Assembly (NCBI RefSeq): GCF_905475465.1
Contig: NC_062239.1
Coordinates: 6,262,001 to 6,326,000, forward strand
DNA: 64,000 nt
Source of the DNA: Pieris napi
Lineage: Eukaryota > Arthropoda > Insecta > Lepidoptera > Pieridae
Direction: 5' to 3'
The position numbers were made by a program, and so were the translations under genes. A model generated the notes under the pieces. That model saw only the letters and a list, made by a program, of their open reading frames with translations. It did not search any database and was not told the DNA's origin. Below are positions 21,190 through 32,562 of the stretch, one piece after another. Within the stretch, counting starts at the first letter, position 1. Every line of letters starts with the position of its first letter.

Positions 21190-22823
21190 TGGTAGGGGAG
21201 CCCACGATGCTAAATGGGGATTTACTCGAGCGTCGTAGAGACCTATTGGGATGCAAAGCTTAGATAAAAAGAAGAAAAAAATGTTATATGATAAATTCCT
21301 TTTCATCGGTGGGGGAAGCGGCTATAGATAGTTAAATATGTAAAAAAAAACTGTTGCATGGACATCCTCGAGCGCGACAGATAATGATAGCATCTATGCC
21401 CTACGTATTTTTAATAATGTACGTATGTTAATCTGATCGTTTGCATGATGCGGGTGGTTGTATTTAAGGGTTGAAAATGAAAAAAAAAAATTTTTTATCG
21501 AGCGCGTCAGATTTTCTAAGGGAGTGTTAAGTGCACCAAAAAAAAGCTCTCATTCACTAATCTGACGATTTCGATGGGACGCAAACCCACGGCCATTTTC
21601 ATAATATGCAAAAAAAAATCGCAATTTTGAAATACTCAAGCGCGTCAGATTAAGATATATGTGGTTCATCTTTATGTTCTAAACGTACTGTCTCATAATC
21701 AGACGATTATCTAGAGGGATTCGCCTGATCTGACAAAAAAAATGTAGAAAAACGATTCACCGAAAGGGCCATTCCTGCATCTTCCCGCTACTTCCATTCC
21801 TGGGCGCTTAAAATTTATATTTTGAGCTCGCTGAGTTCAAAGAAATAACATGTCTATGCATTTGAGCTCTCCCAGCTCGAAAGTCTGATAGAATTTTCAT
21901 AGAACACTATTTTTGGAATTTTCAAACCGCAATAACTTTTGAATGGATCAAGCAATTTTCACGCGGTTGGTGGTATTCGACGCAGTTTTATCATCATCAT
22001 AAGTAATTTTGCAATTTAAGCAATTTTAATTGATATAACCACAAATTTCGGAGTAATCCCGAAAAAACACTTTTTCGGGTTTCTTTCGTTCACGATATCT
22101 CTCGAACTAATCAAGCGCTTTTGACGAGCTTGGTGGCGATCGACGTGGTTTTTCAAGCTCAAAGGCGGATTAGTTTTTGAAGTTGATCAATAAAGAAACC
22201 ACTTTAAAAAAAAATATTTCTTATTTTTTTAAGATTTTTCAAAATTTCTCAAAATCTATCGGTCCGAATCGGTTCAAATTCACAGGAAATGTAATTTTGA
22301 GGGAAATATTTAGAACGCCGTTTAGTAGATTCCGATCGGTTAAAGGAAATGTAGGCATCACGCAGCTGCACGCATTTAACTTTATCGACGATTTTTTGTT
22401 ATTTCGGCTTGCGGAAATCGTCAGATTATATATTTTTCATTATTCTTGAATAATGAAAAATATATAATCTGACGATCCTTCAAAATAAAAAAAAAATTAG
22501 CTACGCTCGAGAATGTCGAGATGACGGTTTTTTTTTACAACTTTGTTGCCCTCCCCTTTTTTTCCGTCACTCTCAAATTGTCAGATTAGTGGAATATACA
22601 CTTTTTAGGATGTAATTAACTCACCCTACCTTAATCTGACGCGCTCGGGAATTTCTGATGGTCAATTTTTTTTTACTAATCTGATCCTGTCTCCTTCGCG
22701 GGCGGCCTTATATATGGGCCTCATATTTTGTGGAGGTACTTAACCGGGTACAAGGTATCCCCCTATATATTAATCTGCCGCGCTTTAGTAAATCCCGAAA
22801 TCCCCTCTTGGGCTCCCCTACCA
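21190..22823. mobile_element. Unclassified 1.6-kb TIR element with TAATCTGACG repeats
   Basis: Perfect 15-bp ends TGGTAGGGGAGCCCA (21190-21204 and inverse 22809-22823) are followed by a weaker inverted match (GGGATTTACTNNAGCG). The flanks read TAA on both sides (21187-21189, 22824-22826), a 3-bp duplication of the kind PIF/Harbinger elements make. About 13 copies of TAATCTGACG, several extended to CTCGAGCGCGTCAGATTA, face inward or outward in both halves. The centre has three diverged direct repeats (near 21940, 22085, 22300). I find no transposase, so it is non-autonomous or novel. Confidence 0.75.
22417..22476. repeat. Perfect hairpin, 28-bp arms
   Basis: ATCGTCAGATTATATATT... (22417-22444) is exactly inverted at 22449-22476 around a 4-base loop. 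Each arm carries the family motif CGTCAGATTA of the surrounding element. Confidence 0.9.
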
Positions 22824-23144
22824 TAAGAAGAGAATCTACTGTTGAATAAATTGCTTGGAAGAACTATCTGGATGTTTCAGTTGAATTTTTTTATCAAGTT
22901 AGTTCTTTTGCTACCGAAATAATTTCGTGGATTCAGTATCTCTGGGTTTAAACTAAAAGGCCTTCTCAATATAAGCCATGAGATTGCTCCGAATATTATA
23001 ATTAATATAATAGGACAATACTGTTTAAAGTAATACAATAAATTTTATTTTTATTTCTTGATGTACCTACTGTGTTTAGTAAACAATTATTTCTTATTCT
23101 TACTAAAATCAATAATATGACTTTAGAATGATAAGAGTAAAATG

Positions 23145-23447
23145 CAGTAAACTCTCTTATAAAACGGTAGTCTCATAACGCATTTTCATATTACGCGATT
23201 TCAGTTCCTCGTATAACGCGGGTATTCCTCCATGTTACGCGGGGACTGCATACGTTATATTTCTGTAATGTGATATTTAGTATGACTCATTTTGTTCATA
23301 ACATAGTTTATTTAATATTCGATTTAAATCCTCTTTAACGAGAAAAGTAAAGCGTGTTATATTGTGCCATACAGGCGCGTTATGCTCTCACAACGCGGTT
23401 CGTATAACGCGGAACAAATCTATCGTGTTATAGGTTTTATGGGACAT
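23145..23447. mobile_element. Tigger-like MITE
   Basis: The left end CAGTAAACTCTCTTATAAAA resembles Tigger termini (CAGT...CTC..ATAACGCGG). The interior has TATAACGCGGG, TTACGCGGGG, GCGCGTTATGC and CGTATAACGCGG in both orientations. The right boundary is approximate. No coding. Confidence 0.5.
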
Positions 23448-23824
23448 ATTATATATAAAAACTTTTATAATCTTTTTTGGAAACTACAAAAAATTACTCC
23501 AATTTCTATGTGATAAACTAATCCTTGTTCAACAATCCGTTAGTTAGATATAGCAACAGCTTAATGTCCATCAAACTAATTGCAACAGTCATTACGTACA
23601 GATAACATCACTTGCTACATCGGCAATGTCTCCAAAACTACCCACGCATTTATCCCACAATTGTTCTGACGTGGATATAAAAACAACATTGTTTTATTAC
23701 CATAATATACTGAACATATTAAAACATGTATTATAAACCTTCTCTGGGTTCTTTAAACTCGTATAAATAGACTTACACTTTAAAGCTTTTTATTTTCCTC
23801 CCCGTATGTGACAAGATAATCACA

Positions 23825-23925
23825 ACTGCCTTGCGATTCTTTAACTCACTTTTCGAACTCACACAGCGGTTTTCGTATCGGCGGTGTGAGTTCGAAAAGT
23901 GAGTTACAGAATCGCAGGGCTGTTC
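23825..23925. repeat. Long hairpin, about 40-bp arms
   Basis: GCGATTCTTTAACTCACTTT... (23833-23864) is inverted at 23884-23915 with one mismatch in 32, and weaker pairing continues outward (AACTGCC / GGCTGTT). The loop is 19 bases. Probably a tiny fold-back MITE. Confidence 0.75.
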
Positions 23926-24857
23926 CATGTCGTACACGAATTATCTGAGTAATTCGCCAATGTTCCGTGTTTTAAGCTCCATAACATTAATTATGAAGAT
24001 GTTGACATTTTCCACCTTACCTGTGGCTGTGAGGTAATATTTTAAAAAGCGGGAAAACCTAACTTTATTTAGGAGTATTAACAATTTAGTTTTTGATGTG
24101 AAACATCTATAGCCGCACGTGAAACCGATTTCTGGCGTGGCGACGCGTCGCCACGCTATATGATGGTATATATAAACAGTCTATATGCAGTAGTGTGTAC
24201 GGTGTGTGTATGTGTATGTGTATACGAATTAAGTAGTCACGATTTGAAATAAATAATAATTGAAATAAACAATCTGTTCTTTTCTGCAAATTACTTTAAC
24301 AAAATAATGTCGATGTTTCACACCTGCCAGGCGTAACGTGACGGCTCACATTTTTTTTCTTTAAAATATTAAGTTGTCGTATATTTAAAATAAATTTCAG
24401 TTTTCTTGATAGGTACTATGTTGTCTGTTTCATATATTTTGTTTATCAATGTAATCAAATGTCGAAGACGGCGTTCCCGTGTACAAATTGCTTGTATTGT
24501 TTTGTTATCAGCCTATCTTTGTTTTTATTTCCGTGTTAGCGATTGACACCTCGGAGTGACCTTTGGCAATTAAGAGGTCCAAGTAAATTTCCATATTTAA
24601 TGAAATTTTTACGTAAAAATCAACTACAATTTGTTTAGTTACTAATAACAGATACTTAATAATTTACTATTTTATATTTCGAGTTTTTTTTACTTACCTA
24701 CGAGCTAACCTAAGTTTAATTTTTTTAATGTAGTTTAAAAGTTGCCCCACTTTTTTAATAATATCTTATAAATATGTTCTTAATATCATCAAAACATAGG
24801 TCTTTGATATATCATTGACATGTCCCAAAACCCCTACATGGGGTTGAGGGCGTCCAC
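23926..24857. other. No recognised gene
   Basis: Unique DNA with a TG/TATG-rich microsatellite at about 24190-24225. Confidence 0.5.
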
Positions 24858-24968
24858 AGTGAGCTTCCATCGCGTTCAGTCTTGAGCTCCGCATTTCACC
24901 TCGCTTCAAGTCTTTACCTCATCTGCACGTTGCCAGGATTGCATGGAAGAGCCACGCTTTCGTTTTCC
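24858..24968 (+). repeat. Dispersed repeat D, copy 1
   Basis: Shares CATCGCGTTCAGTCTTGAG, CTCATCTGCACGTTGCCAGG and ATTGCATGG with 49855-49962. Probably a LINE fragment; no readable frame. Confidence 0.5.
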
Positions 24969-25086
24969 CTGTGAATTCTAATGAAGCGGCTGCTTGGGGA
25001 CGCCACATGACGTTGGACAAGTAAGAAATAGTGTTTTTACCTTGTAATTAATTAAAAAAGTGCGTGCGTACAAAGTACCCTTGTCA

Positions 25087-25484
25087 GAAGTGAAACTTCT
25101 TTGGCAAACTAATTTTTAAGTCTTGTTCATATTTAGACAAATCTAAAAAAAATGATTTCCGAGACTAAGAAAGAGGGAGGGAAAAAGGAAGATATGTTAG
25201 GTATTTGATGAATTAAATTGTTTTTAAAATATAAAAAGTGTCGAAAATAAATACAAATTATAAATGTAATTTTTTTAATGTATTTCTTCGATAAAAAAAC
25301 ACGTGGCATTTTAATTTACAATTCGTCATTTGAGATTTCAAAAAATTATTTTGCATAAAATATAATACTAATATTTTATAAATTCTATTTACGAAATTTT
25401 AAAAATAGGAGGTCTCAATCGCTGCACATCTTCGTGACTTTTCCGTAAAAATTTACCCTCACGCGCCTAAAGAAGTTTCACTTA
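25087..25484. mobile_element. MITE with GAAGTNNNACTTC ends, copy 3
   Basis: GAAGTGAAACTTC (25087-25099, then TTTGGC) pairs with GAAGTTTCACTTA (25472-25484, preceded by CACGCGCCTAAA). Outside the left end lies GTGCGTGCGTAC, the family's flanking word. Confidence 0.65.
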
Positions 25485-25852
25485 AAATATAATTTTCACT
25501 AGATACATTAGCTTATAACACTATATAACACTAGCTCAAAATAGATTTAAATATTTTTTTATTTAACGAAACAAAATCACGGTCGCATGCGCATAAATTC
25601 TGTATGGACGTAGTTTTCGGCTTCCAAATAAAGGATTATTCAATGTTGCAGACTGAGATCTCGTTTAGTAATTATCTGAGACTGTTCTTAATTAGTCCCT
25701 ATTGTAACTTGACAGGGGAACAGACAATTTCACTGCAACCACAGCGATACACACTGTTTATAAGAATTGCGGACACTATTATTCAAAAAGCCACGACGCT
25801 AGTAAATGTTAGAACCTATTAAAAAAAAAACACGCTATAACATTTTAAGAGT

Positions 25853-25972
25853 GGGCCTCAGATTCTGTTCTGATTCTGTTTGTGATCATTTATTACTTAA
25901 TAGTCAGTTTCTTCATTATCTATGGTTTCCTTCACCGTACGAGCCAGTCCATTGGTGCACAGACAGAATATC
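25853..25972 (-). repeat. SINE A, shortened copy
   Basis: TGGGCCTCAGATTCTG, GTGATCATTTATTACT, TTTCCTTCACCGTACGAG and GTCCATTGGTGCACAG appear in family order with an internal deletion. The B box region is missing. Confidence 0.6.
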
Positions 25973-26689
25973 GTAACATTTTTGTATGTATAGTATACGT
26001 AATATATTTATATATTTTATTTACTCTATGTATTGTAGTTTTATCAAAAGCGATAGTATCTGGAGGCTTCTAAACAAAACTTCGTGCGATTTTTTTCTAT
26101 TGTTATGTGATACTTGATACTTGTGTCCTTGTGATAACGCCTATATGTAGTATATAGTCAACGTATCAACAATGTCGTGTACAAACAATTAATAACATAA
26201 TTAAAATGTCTATGAGCGATGAGAACAGTCCATCGTTCGTTAAAATTTTGAATGAACGAAGAATATTTTGAATTTAGAATGCGGAAAAATGCTTGGTAGA
26301 ATAAAAGACAGTGTGTCCCACATTGTTTTGGCAACAAATCAAAACAAGCCTTTGAGAACATTTAACTAAAACATCGTTTCACCCAAAACGGTCCGCTTTA
26401 GATAATTATAGGCTTCTCTTTCCATTCTTTCCCGCGAAGTAATCAACCGGAAAGGGACAGCACTAGCGGTACTCTTCTAATATGTTTTTGTTTAATCTAA
26501 TGACAGATTACAGACGAGAAGAAAGCTAGAGATAATTAGTTGTGTTATTTCATGTTACTAAAGCATATAATAATATTGTTTTAAGATTTTTTTAAGAATA
26601 TTTAAGTACAATCAGTGTTCGAGTTTCAGTTTGGGTTATTTGTGTGATGAAAATTCATTTTTTTACAAAAGTAAAAAAAGTCTAAAGTC
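25973..26689. other. No recognised feature
   Basis: Unique AT-rich DNA; a 67-codon minus-strand frame (26361-26158) is unrecognised. Confidence 0.5.
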
Positions 26690-27135
26690 AAAATTATTTA
26701 TTCATATAGCTAACACAATGTACACTTATGAACGACAAAAAAGAAATATACATTAAATGCTTCTAATTTTACATTTACTGCCAGTTCTCAAATCATAGGC
26801 GTAGAACGGAAGAGAAGAACTGGCAATGAACTCTCCGCCACTCTTTTTAATCGCCAAGTTTTTTTTTTAACACAACCTTTGTAAGGAGCTGCAACCTTCC
26901 ACGTGACATCTTAAGTAATATCTAAATAATAATAAAATAAATTAAAAACAAAGATTTGTCCTCTATCAGCAGGAGGCACGGTGAAATAGGAGCACGCACT
27001 TACATTCTCGTGGGAAAAACACGCAAGAACAGCACAGCAGACAGAGGTCAATAGAGCCAAGATTAACAATTCTTGGCAGAAGTTTTTCCAGAGGAAATCA
27101 AACCCCAGACCCGTTATAGTAATGAAATCTACAAC
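26690..27135 (-). repeat. SINE with LINE-derived tail
   Basis: Minus strand: a head with CCCACGAGAATGTAAGTGCG and GCCTCCTGCTGATAGAGG, a middle with CACGTGGAAGGTTGCAGCTC, then AAAGAGTGGCGGAGAGTTCA and CCAGTTCTTCTCTTCC, ending near GAATAAATAATTTTGAC. The tail equals the 3' UTR of the Jockey/CR1-like element at 61372. The head recurs at 48240-48345. A 75-codon frame over the head (27138-26911) is hydrophobic and probably incidental. Confidence 0.7.
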
Positions 27136-27612
27136 CATTTATACGCGTGCAAAAATAATAAGTTTTGCTGATTCCGCCGATACTCCAACAATCTAAATTA
27201 AGTATTTCCAAGAATCCGAATAAATAAAGTAGCTAATTAGGGCTAATTAAAGTACAGTAGCAAATAGCATTTAGTATTTTTAAGTAGTTTCAAAGAATTT
27301 AAACAGAACAAGTCACGACTCGATAAACCGACCACGTACGAAACCTAATCGTATACATAAACAAGAAATACTAATTAACAGCAAATAAAATATGTCGATA
27401 AGTTTTATCGACAACTCGCGTGTCACTATCGCGCTATTTAAATCACTCGAGCTATCGAAGTAACTACGTCACTGTCACACTGATAGTGATGTGACATTAT
27501 GTTCGTACAGTAGCGTTTTAAACGATGTTTTAATACTTTTATATGACAATTAACAACTGTTATGGTTTATACATGTTAATTTTAGTGATATAACATACAT
27601 ATATATTGTATA
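27136..27612. other. No recognised gene
   Basis: Holds a near-palindrome TGTCGATAAGTTTTATCGACA at about 27392, with two ATCGA half-sites reminiscent of DREF-type elements. No exon recognised. Confidence 0.4.
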
Positions 27613-28025
27613 CTAGCTGGCCTGGCGAACATCGTACAGTAACAGTCGATTCTTTATTTTTTTTAAATACTTATTCTGCTATTCGGTCTAGCTAGTAAGA
27701 TAAAAAAAAGAAAGTTCATAAGACAACAAATACATTATGTCAAAAAATAAAAATTTACCTTCCCGGAACCCCTCCACTAACACTTGAACTTTATGATATG
27801 GTATTAAAGTTCAAATTGCCTTTAAATATTATTACGAATATTTTGTATGGGAATATAGACAATTGATTTAAGACTTTTTTACTCATTTTTTTTAATTTTT
27901 CTCTCCGTAAGAACCATCCTCGTACTTCAAGGAATATTATAAAAAAAGAATCAGACAAATCGGTCAAGCCGTTTTCATGTTATGTCGTGACAACGGAAAA
28001 CGGGTTTCATTTTTATATATATAGA
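27613..28025 (-). mobile_element. Complete short Helitron, minus strand
   Basis: Read on the minus strand it starts TCTATATATATAAAAATGAA after an A and ends GGCCAGCTAG before a T, the textbook A|TC...CTRR|T Helitron insertion. ACGGCTTGACCGATTTG, typical of lepidopteran copies, lies near the 5' end. 413 bases, no Rep/helicase. Confidence 0.8.
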
Positions 28026-28149
28026 TATAAAGGATTTTTCACGTCCTATAAACCTCATTTAGTCAACTCTGTCATAAGCTATTATGACAAGGACAAAAAT
28101 TATATATTTGCTGTTGTTACGTTATAAATAATAATAAGAAACGCTACAA

Positions 28150-28370
28150 CCCTATATGGGCCTTTTGGCCTCAGATAGCATTATCATTTTTTTTACAGAA
28201 AAGTAGGTGATCAGCCTTCTGTGCCTGACACCGTCTCGTCTAGTAGAAACGATTTTTTCCTTCACCGTACGAGTGTTTGTTGCCCACATAGGAAGTCCAT
28301 TGGTGCACCGGGGATCGAACATACGACCTCAGGAATGAGACACGCTGAAACTATCACTACTTTAGCTGTT
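28150..28370 (-). repeat. SINE A, minus strand
   Basis: TAGGTGATCAGCCTTCTGTG, TTTTTTCCTTCACCGTACGA and TTGGTGCACCGGGGATCGAA are in order. The central CGTCGAC...AAGCCGG segment is partly deleted. Confidence 0.75.
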
Positions 28371-28899
28371 ACGTAAGATAATAACATTTTTTATGGGAGG
28401 TAATTATTTTTTGGTAAAAATTCAGACCAAAAATTATGACGAATTTTTTTTTAATCATTCAATTATTGCCATTCGTTTTAGCATAATATTCTACAACATG
28501 CTATTGATTAGACTAAAAATACCAGAACACTTTATCACTCTTTAAATACTTCGAACATAGATTAGTATATGCAAAAAAAGCGATCAATCTTAACCGAAAT
28601 TGAATACACCAAAACAATGGCACAAAGCCGCAACGTTCAAAATAAATGCGAGCCCATTTACAAGAGTGTAAGATATGACGTGATATAGATCACTCACTCC
28701 GTAATAAATAAATAAATAACATAAGAAAAATTACGCCGTAAAACGAATGTTACCGGAGGCGCTGCGACAGCTGGAGTAGAGTGGATACGTCTTTGTATGT
28801 GTCGGATAAACAGGATTTAGTCGATATAATCCAGGTGATGAAAAAATCGGTCAATCAGCAATATGTTTCTTAGTACTTTGTTAATTACTGTATACTGTA
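28371..28899. other. No recognised feature
   Basis: Unique AT-rich sequence with an AATAAATAAATAAATAAC run near 28700. Confidence 0.5.
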
Positions 28900-29025
28900 A
28901 CGGGGGGCAGGGGCAGAAGGCTCACCGGAGATTAAGTTAACACCCCCATGGACACACTCAATTCCAGAAGGCTCGCGAGTGCGTTGCCGGCCTTTTAAGA
29001 ATTGGTTCGGAAATTATTCAAATTA
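28900..29025 (+). repeat. Dispersed repeat B
   Basis: CCCCATGGACACACTCAATT, CCAGAAGGCTCGCGAGTGCG and TTGCCGGCCTTTTAAGAATT are present; the A-tail side is truncated. Confidence 0.75.
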
Positions 29026-29035
29026 TTATTTTGTA

Positions 29036-29110
29036 CTAGCCCGGGAACTTCGTTTCGGATTTTTTTTACTTTGCCTACCTATTCGGTAGCTACATACCGA
29101 CACATAGAAC
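29036..29110 (-). mobile_element. Helitron 3' end fragment
   Basis: On the minus strand it ends GTTCCCGGGCTAG before a T, and further in shares TACCGAATAG with the Helitron at 27613. The 5' part is not recognisable. Confidence 0.55.
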
Positions 29111-30279
29111 ATTTTTCTATGCTAGTATAGAGACTGTTTGCTTTTCCGGAAAAAACCTAAGTATTAAATAAAACTACGATTATTAATTTTATTTAAAATT
29201 AATAAGATTTTTAAGAGTTGTTTAGAGACCGCTGTCATATTTGTCATATTTGGAATGATAATATGTAATGTAATAAATATATTAATAACAGGTTTTGGGA
29301 TATTGGTTGAGAAAAATGCAAGACGAAATTATTGCACAATTCAATCGATACGAAATGTTGTACCATGTCAAACGTATTTGATTGGACTTTGGAAACACAC
29401 TGTCGTATCGTCTTTTGTTTTAAATTATCACGCATTAGTGGTTAAACGCGTTTAAAACGCTACTAATAATAATATGAATGAAAAGTATAGGTTTTATAGT
29501 GTATTATATCATGTCCACATGTTTCTATCAAAGGCAACGGCGCAAGGGAGCGACAGGGACGGATGATTTAGAAACCCCTCGGGAGAGGCGCGACGCGACC
29601 CGATATTAATATTGTGACTCCAATGTAGTACACAAATATAATGTATGCATTTTAAAATAAATTTAGTTTATAAAAGCAAGATTTTAGCTACTTTTCTTGT
29701 TGATAATTTTTTTGTTGTTGATGCAGTTTTTTACTTTTTATTTCAATCCGCGTATTTTGATTACTGTATACTGTCTTAAGTAAAATAATTATTTAAATTT
29801 TATTACAACATTATTTACATAAAATAACGAATTATTTTCACAAACTAATTTAATTAGAATTATTCATAAGTCTAAATAGACTATATTATATAATATTTTT
29901 TTTTTTTTTTTAATTATACCCAGCCAGCCAGATAGGCTGCTAGAAAACCGAATTCCAGCCAAGCCGAAATTCTAATATATTAAATAACAAATGATATGCG
30001 ATGTGTTTTTATTGACATTATTTTTCAATATCATGCATATTTTTAGTAATTAAATATTTATATTAAGTACACAAAGTTTTTTGACCCAATATAAAACGCA
30101 TCTGCTCACCCTCCCTATACTATAAATTTTGATCAGTGCGTTTCGGTATCTGTCGCCTGCACCTAAGCTAAATTGGTTCAAATTCCCATAGTTGGCCTGC
30201 AGCGTCACTTTTAACGTATAATTGGTCTTTTGATTGGCCCTTTGATCTCGGTGGATGCCTAAATTAATTACCTTTGACT
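29111..30279. other. No recognised gene
   Basis: Unique sequence with a T run at about 29899-29912. GC-rich spot at 29530-29600 (GGGAGAGGCGCGACGCG) without a recognisable gene. Confidence 0.45.
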
Positions 30280-30425
30280 AAGGTCATGGTGTTTAAATTA
30301 TATATAAACCAGTTTGAAGCCAGAAAAAGAACTATTAAAAACTCATAGTGGTTGCCTGGAAGAGATCGCTCGAAAGCGATAAGGCCGCCTATTCATTTAA
30401 TTATGTCAATAAATAAAATAAAATA
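30280..30425 (+). repeat. LINE 3' end (GGTTGCCTGGAAGAGATCGC)
   Basis: ATAGTGGTTGCCTGGAAG, CGCTCGAAAGCGATAAGGCC and an ATAAAATAAA tail form a familiar lepidopteran non-LTR 3' terminus. The GCTCGAAAGC part can form a small stem. Related ends lie at 36190 and 47355. Confidence 0.65.
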
Positions 30426-30477
30426 AATATAAATAAGATTTAAAAAAAAATCAGTGGTACAACCTCTACAACCTCTT

Positions 30478-30745
30478 CAAATCCGGGCCTCAGATTTCTG
30501 AATCTGTTTCATGATCATTTTTCTATCTAATAGGCAAGTAGGTGATCAGCCTCCTGTGCCTGACACACGCCGTCGACTTTATGGGTCTAGGCAAGCCGGT
30601 TTCCTCACGATGTTTTCCTTCACCGTTCGAGCGAATGTTAAATGCGCACGTGGAATGAAAGTCCATTAGTGCACAGCTGGGGATCGAACCTACGACCTCA
30701 GCGATACAGAAATCTGAGGCCCAGACCTAAAAAGGTTGTTGATAC
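30478..30745 (-). repeat. SINE A, full length with inverted tail
   Basis: All landmarks are present on the minus strand (B box GGTTCGATCCCC, TTAACATTCGCTCGAACGG, AACCGGCTTGCC, CACCTACTTGCC, CAGATTTCTG). Where the tRNA head should start, a second 3' tail (CAGAAATCTGAGGCCC) is attached in the opposite sense, so the 5' end is rearranged. Confidence 0.8.
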
Positions 30746-31087
30746 TACATTGACTAAATATTATGGCTAGGTACATTAAAAGAAAAATTCCATATGTTCA
30801 ATTTCAAATAAATAAGTCAGTAAATTGATGGATTTGATAGAAACATGTGTTTCTAGAAAACTGTGTAATTTAATGTTATTAAAAAATAAATAATAAATAA
30901 TTTTTATTTTGTTTCAAAACAAACCATTTTGTTTGCTTGTATGCCAATTTTCATAATAACAGAATATGAATTAAAATAGTTATGACACAAAATGACATGA
31001 TTATAAATTTTAAAATGGCTGCCCTGTAAAGTTTGCTATTTGTCAGATCCGTCACTATTCCACGACTATGACGAAGTTTACAAGCTA

Positions 31088-31252
31088 AAGGCCGATTTAC
31101 ATTATCTTAGTGTTTAGGAGAGTGCTTTAGTACAACTTGAAAGGCAAGTTCTTTAGCGTAGCGTTTACTAAAGCAAGTAGCGTTTACATGTTTCAACTAA
31201 AGTACTATCCTAAAGCACTCTCCTAAACACTAAGATAATGTAAATCGGCCTT
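31088..31252. mobile_element. 165-bp MITE, perfect 43-bp TIRs
   Basis: AAGGCCGATTTACATTATCT... (31088-31130) is exactly inverted at 31210-31252, flanked by TA on both sides (31086-31087, 31253-31254). The interior repeats TAAAGCAAGTAGCGTTTAC-type words. A young, Tc1/mariner-style MITE judging by TA; a PIF/Harbinger origin is also possible. Confidence 0.85.
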
Positions 31253-32562
31253 TACTGTTAGTACGACTAGCGACCTGTCTTGACCTCGCACGACTGAAAA
31301 TATTTTCGAAATAAATCCCAATAAGACTCAATATAATGAAAAAAGTACCTTCAGAACAATAAAACCGTCGCCGTAAATTGGAAAACAGCTGATTCCAATA
31401 ATTGGCCAGATCGGGAACTCCAGAATCGCCTTATTTCATTTAAAAACGGGCCTATTATTTCCCCGGGGAGGGAAAATTTCATAATATAATATTTACCGGG
31501 TTGCGAGATATCGGATAATTAGATAGCGACGTGATTTCGTACGGGAAGACTAAATTAATATCAATGTTCTTTGTTTTATAGTAGTGATGTGACATTACGA
31601 TATTTCGAATTTTATCGATATAAATTTGTGTAAGGAGTAAAGTTTAATATATTGTAATGTACAAAACTTAATTTAAATGTATTCATATGATAAGGAAGGG
31701 AAAGTGTGTAGGCACAGCAAACTTCCCGCAGGTATGATTTGTTCTAAATATCAAAATGGCAATACAGGTTGGAAACTTTGTTTATGTAAACACATACATA
31801 AAATATCGAATTTACATACACAATTTAAAAACAAAAAAATATCAACCATATATAAAGTAAACCATTTTTTTTATATGTTAGAACATATTTATTTACTCTT
31901 ACACTTTGTTACCTTGTTACCACAAACAACAACAATACTCATAAAAAAAACATAAGTTATAAGGCAACGGACGGCCTTATTGCTAACAAGCGATTTCTTC
32001 CAGAAAACCCTAGTATAGAGCAATAAAAAAAGAAACACCTACAGAGAGTAAAGCACAAGACATCCATACTTCATTAATCTTGAATATTCTTTATCTCTCT
32101 CCTATCTATTAAAGATCGACCAACTGGCATTACAATACGTTTTTATCCTTTTAAATATAGTATTATTATATTTTTGTGATACAATAATAATTCTTATGAA
32201 GAGTTTTAATATTAATTTTATTAACAAACAAAAGTCTTGAAAAATATGCTTTATCGATAAACATTTTATCGACCTATGCAATCACACCCCTTCAAGACTA
32301 AGCATCAAAATGAAGACAAATGCTGAATCCGCCAGGGGGATCGGGGTTCGATTTCGGGACATGACAAACAATGTATGACACGCATAATTTTCTAACGTCC
32401 CTTAGTAATTTAGTCATGAGTTTAGGGGCGCCTATAAGTGGGTAGTTTTATACATACTACTGTGGACATATTCTTATTTTCATTAGTTCAAGGTAATTAA
32501 TAAAAAGAAGCTGGAAAAACGAATTAAAAACAAAAAATAGTGACGTTACAATCTATTTAGGT
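31253..32562. other. No recognised gene
   Basis: A 92-codon plus-strand frame (31677-31955) is Lys/Ile/His-rich without a recognised domain. TATCGATA-type words occur at 31614 and 32254. A lone TCGGGGTTCGATTTC at 32340 resembles a SINE B box without a body. Confidence 0.4.

Noticed and set aside
26911..27138. Small secreted or membrane protein (75 codons, hydrophobic start)
   Set aside because: The frame covers the head of a repeated SINE; the sister copy at 48240 does not keep it.
31582..31640. Shared promoter word TAGTGATGTGACAT at about 27484, 31582 and 58036
   Set aside because: Three short matches in 64 kb of AT-rich DNA with no conserved surroundings; not enough to call an element.
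31677..31955. 92-codon gene
   Set aside because: Low-complexity Lys/Ile content typical of AT-rich DNA, no motif, no promoter or splice context.
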